A stretch of DNA of 64,000 bases from positions 186,001-250,000 of the forward strand of contig JAIQGE010000012.1 of assembly GCA_020072815.1 (NCBI GenBank). The letters run 5' to 3'. How positions within the stretch are numbered: the stretch's first letter is position 1; every line of letters begins with the position of its first letter. Shown in pieces: positions 62,680-64,000 of the stretch. The DNA is from Terriglobia bacterium (GTDB taxonomy: Bacteria; Acidobacteriota; Terriglobia; Terriglobales; Acidobacteriaceae). The notes below the pieces were generated by a model. The model was not told the DNA's origin. It made no database searches and saw only the letters and a list, made by a program, of their open reading frames with translations. The position numbers and the translations under genes are program-made.

Positions 62680-63199
62680 ATGCGTAAACAGAAAGGCTTT
62701 TCATTGATCGAGCTGCTGATTGTGGTAGCGATCATTTTGATCATCGCCGCAATTGCAATTCCCAGCTTGCTCCGGTCGCGTATGGCAGCCAACGATTCCG
62801 CTGCCGCCAGCACCGTCCGCACCGTCAACACTTCTGAGGTTGCTTACCTCACCATTGGCCAAACTTGGGCCTGGCACCGCGAAGGTGGATTGCACCGTTC
62901 CCGCCAACGTTACGCAGGACAGCGCCTGCCTGATTGACGCCATTGTGGGCTGCAGCGACGCCGGTCCGTGTCCGAAATCCGGCTACTCGTATTACATCAC
63001 CGGCAACGCGCCTGCCAATCCGGGTCCGCTGCCCGACTACGCGGTCACCGCAGCCGCCACCAACTGGGGCACCTCCGGCAACACCGCGTTCTGCTCCATC
63101 ACCGACGGCGTAGTGCGCCGCCTGGTCACACCGGTCCAGATCTCTGCCGCGGCATCTACCACGGTCTGCGCTGGCGCCACTTACCAGGCTACTCAGTAA
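62680..63199 (+). pseudogene. Type IV pilin locus 2, frameshifted
   Basis: The ATG at 62680 has GAGGAG before it. Reading: MRKQKGFSLIELLIVVAII, through NTSEVAYLTIGQTWAWHREG and a stop at 62937 (85 aa). The second frame holds SPLAKLGPGTAKVDCTVPAN then VTQDSACLIDAIVGCSDAGPCPKSGYSYYITG and the C-terminus to 63199. The intact third pilin has YVTAYATAGYANTLAKLGPG at the break, so about nine codons' worth, not a multiple of three, were lost here. Same lesion site as in locus 1, so the lesion preceded the duplication or spread by conversion. Confidence 0.8.
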
Positions 63200-63257
63200 G
63201 CCTGCTTCAACTCGGAGTTTTTCGGCAAGTACCTGGGGGAGGGTATGAGCCAAAACG

Positions 63258-63292
63258 GAGGACATGGTGAAAGCCATGTCCTCTTACTTTTA
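63258..63292 (+). terminator. Intrinsic terminator of pilin locus 2
   Basis: The same 10-bp stem as at 62394 (GAGGACATGG/CCATGTCCTC), followed by TTACTTTTA. Confidence 0.8.
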
Positions 63293-63323
63293 TAGGATCA
63301 TGTGAAATTGCCGTTCATTCAGA

Positions 63324-63338
63324 TAACATTTTTTGTCA
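63324..63338. promoter_or_regulatory. Palindrome-like site before pilin locus 3
   Basis: TAACA-TTTTT-TGTCA, one base different from the two sites upstream. TGTCACTTCCGCG follows, similar to TGTCACTTTGCGG before locus 1. Confidence 0.45.
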
Positions 63339-63512
63339 CTTCCGCGTCACGCGGGACCTCAAGTTCTGCATTTTCTTAAGCCAATCCACCTCCCGATATG
63401 TATGAAAATAAAGTTATTTATCAATGATCTTGCCATAGGTACTAAGGTGTGGCGAAAATGGCCCTAAAGATGCCTTTATAGAGGGGTTGTTTGAACTTTG
63501 AAGGGCACATCC

Positions 63513-64000
63513 GTGAAACCGATGAACAACAACAGGTTAGTAAAGGCCAGGGGCTTCTCGCTTATCGAGCTGTTGATTGTAGTTGCGATCATTTTGATCA
63601 TTGCCGCGATCGGCGTCCCCAGCTTGCTGCGCGCCCGCATGCTGGCCAACGAGACTGCCGCGGTGGCAGCAATGCGCAACATCCGTAATTCTGAGGCCAC
63701 CTACGTTACGGCTTACGCCACCGCGGGCTATGCCAACACGCTGGCCAAACTGGGACCGGGAAGTCCCTGCGACCAGAATGGCGCCTGCCTGGTGGATGAG
63801 CTCATCGGCTGCAAAACGGAGCCTTGCCCCAAGAGCGGATATACATTTTCCCTAAAGTCTGAGACCGCAGCAGCGCCCTATCTCGACTTTGCCGCAACCG
63901 CTACGCCCCTCGCCCTAGGAAGTTCGGGGCGGAACAATTACTGCGTTCCGGATGACGGAATTATCCGCCAGCAATTGAACCCGGTCGCCTCCATTGCTCC
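63513..64000 (+). CDS. Type IV pilin (PilA-like), intact but cut by window end
   Basis: The start is GTG 63513 (GAAGGG upstream) or ATG 63522. The frame is open to base 64000, so the C-terminus is missing. It reads NNRLVKARGFSLIELLIVVA, the class III prepilin leader, then IILIIAAIGVPSLLRARML. Its head domain reads NSEATYVTAYATAGYANTLAKLGPGSPCDQNGACL, with four spaced Cys (GSPC, GACL, IGCK, EPCPKSGY) that can form disulphides. These major pilins build type IV pili for twitching, adhesion or DNA uptake. In contrast to loci 1 and 2 the frame is intact. Confidence 0.9.
   Translation, partial: MKPMNNNRLVKARGFSLIELLIVVAIILIIAAIGVPSLLRARMLANETAAVAAMRNIRNSEATYVTAYATAGYANTLAKLGPGSPCDQNGACLVDELIGCKTEPCPKSGYTFSLKSETAAAPYLDFAATATPLALGSSGRNNYCVPDDGIIRQQLNPVASIA

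Noticed and set aside
62753-63199. Forward frame of 148 codons over pilin locus 2, starting before the frame change
   Set aside because: Its N-terminal half is the pilin N-terminus read in the wrong frame; only the second half is pilin sequence.
1-64000. CRISPR arrays, restriction-modification or other defence islands, prophage genes
   Set aside because: No regular direct repeats with spacers and no recognisable defence or phage structural proteins were seen on either strand.

Overview
The window is a stretch of bacterial chromosome of roughly 60% GC. It most likely comes from an uncultured soil acidobacterium of class Terriglobia; this is inferred from gene content and style and is not proven. 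Supporting signs are a homodimeric AceE-type pyruvate dehydrogenase, a PilA-like major pilin family, REP/RAYT elements, a Ser/Thr kinase with TolB-like and TPR modules, several small conserved proteins of acidobacterial type, and an NdvB-type glycan enzyme. I see no rRNA, tRNA, CRISPR array, prophage or plasmid functions.

Layout. 0-5 kb: the 3' part of a giant NdvB-like cyclic beta-glucan synthase/phosphorylase. 5.3-12.7 kb: a tight reverse-strand operon of a PknB-like kinase with TolB/TPR modules, an SMP-30 lactonase-like protein, a membrane-anchored di-heme cytochrome c and a catalase-fold heme protein with a CX3C cysteine tail. 13.4-20.6 kb: single genes (small hypothetical, FKBP, a broken zinc-ribbon/DUF4190/pilin hybrid, GNAT, VOC protein, metallophosphoesterase, RNase HI-like, universal stress protein). 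20.8-23.5 kb: ECF sigma factor, zf-HC2 anti-sigma and a zinc-ribbon membrane protein, then two small hypotheticals. 23.6-25.5 kb: a REP-bounded segment with a 47-bp perfect inverted repeat, a cargo gene and the tail of a RAYT transposase. 25.8-32.2 kb: SecA, PNPase and S15. 32.6-43.7 kb: alpha/beta hydrolase, TPR protein, Aas-like acyl-ACP synthetase/acyltransferase fusion, BON protein, class II photolyase and AceE. 43.8-45 kb: two small Cys-rich genes and an intact REP-RAYT-REP element. 45.2-49.8 kb: a complete Liv-type ABC transporter operon (KHMGF). 49.9-54.7 kb: hypothetical protein, HAD phosphatase, lytic transglycosylase, flippase-like membrane protein and NrdR. 54.7-60.8 kb: isocitrate dehydrogenase family enzyme, then a cytochrome-oxidase maturation cluster (cupredoxin-like lipoprotein, CtaA, CtaB, ABC ATPase and permease, DUF420). 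60.9-64 kb: SSB and three tandem type IV pilin loci, two carrying frameshifts and the third intact but cut by the window edge.

The most interesting items are the pilin array with its shared upstream palindrome and the related pilin hybrid pseudogene at 15 kb; the kinase/lactonase/di-heme/catalase operon; and the REP/RAYT elements, one of which has apparently lost most of its transposase and encloses an unrelated gene. Dispersed short repeats (TAGC-rich blocks directly after stop codons, TCTGCGTCC-type motifs, a MITE-like element) fill many intergenic gaps. All functional calls rest on reading the translated sequence; no database search was run.
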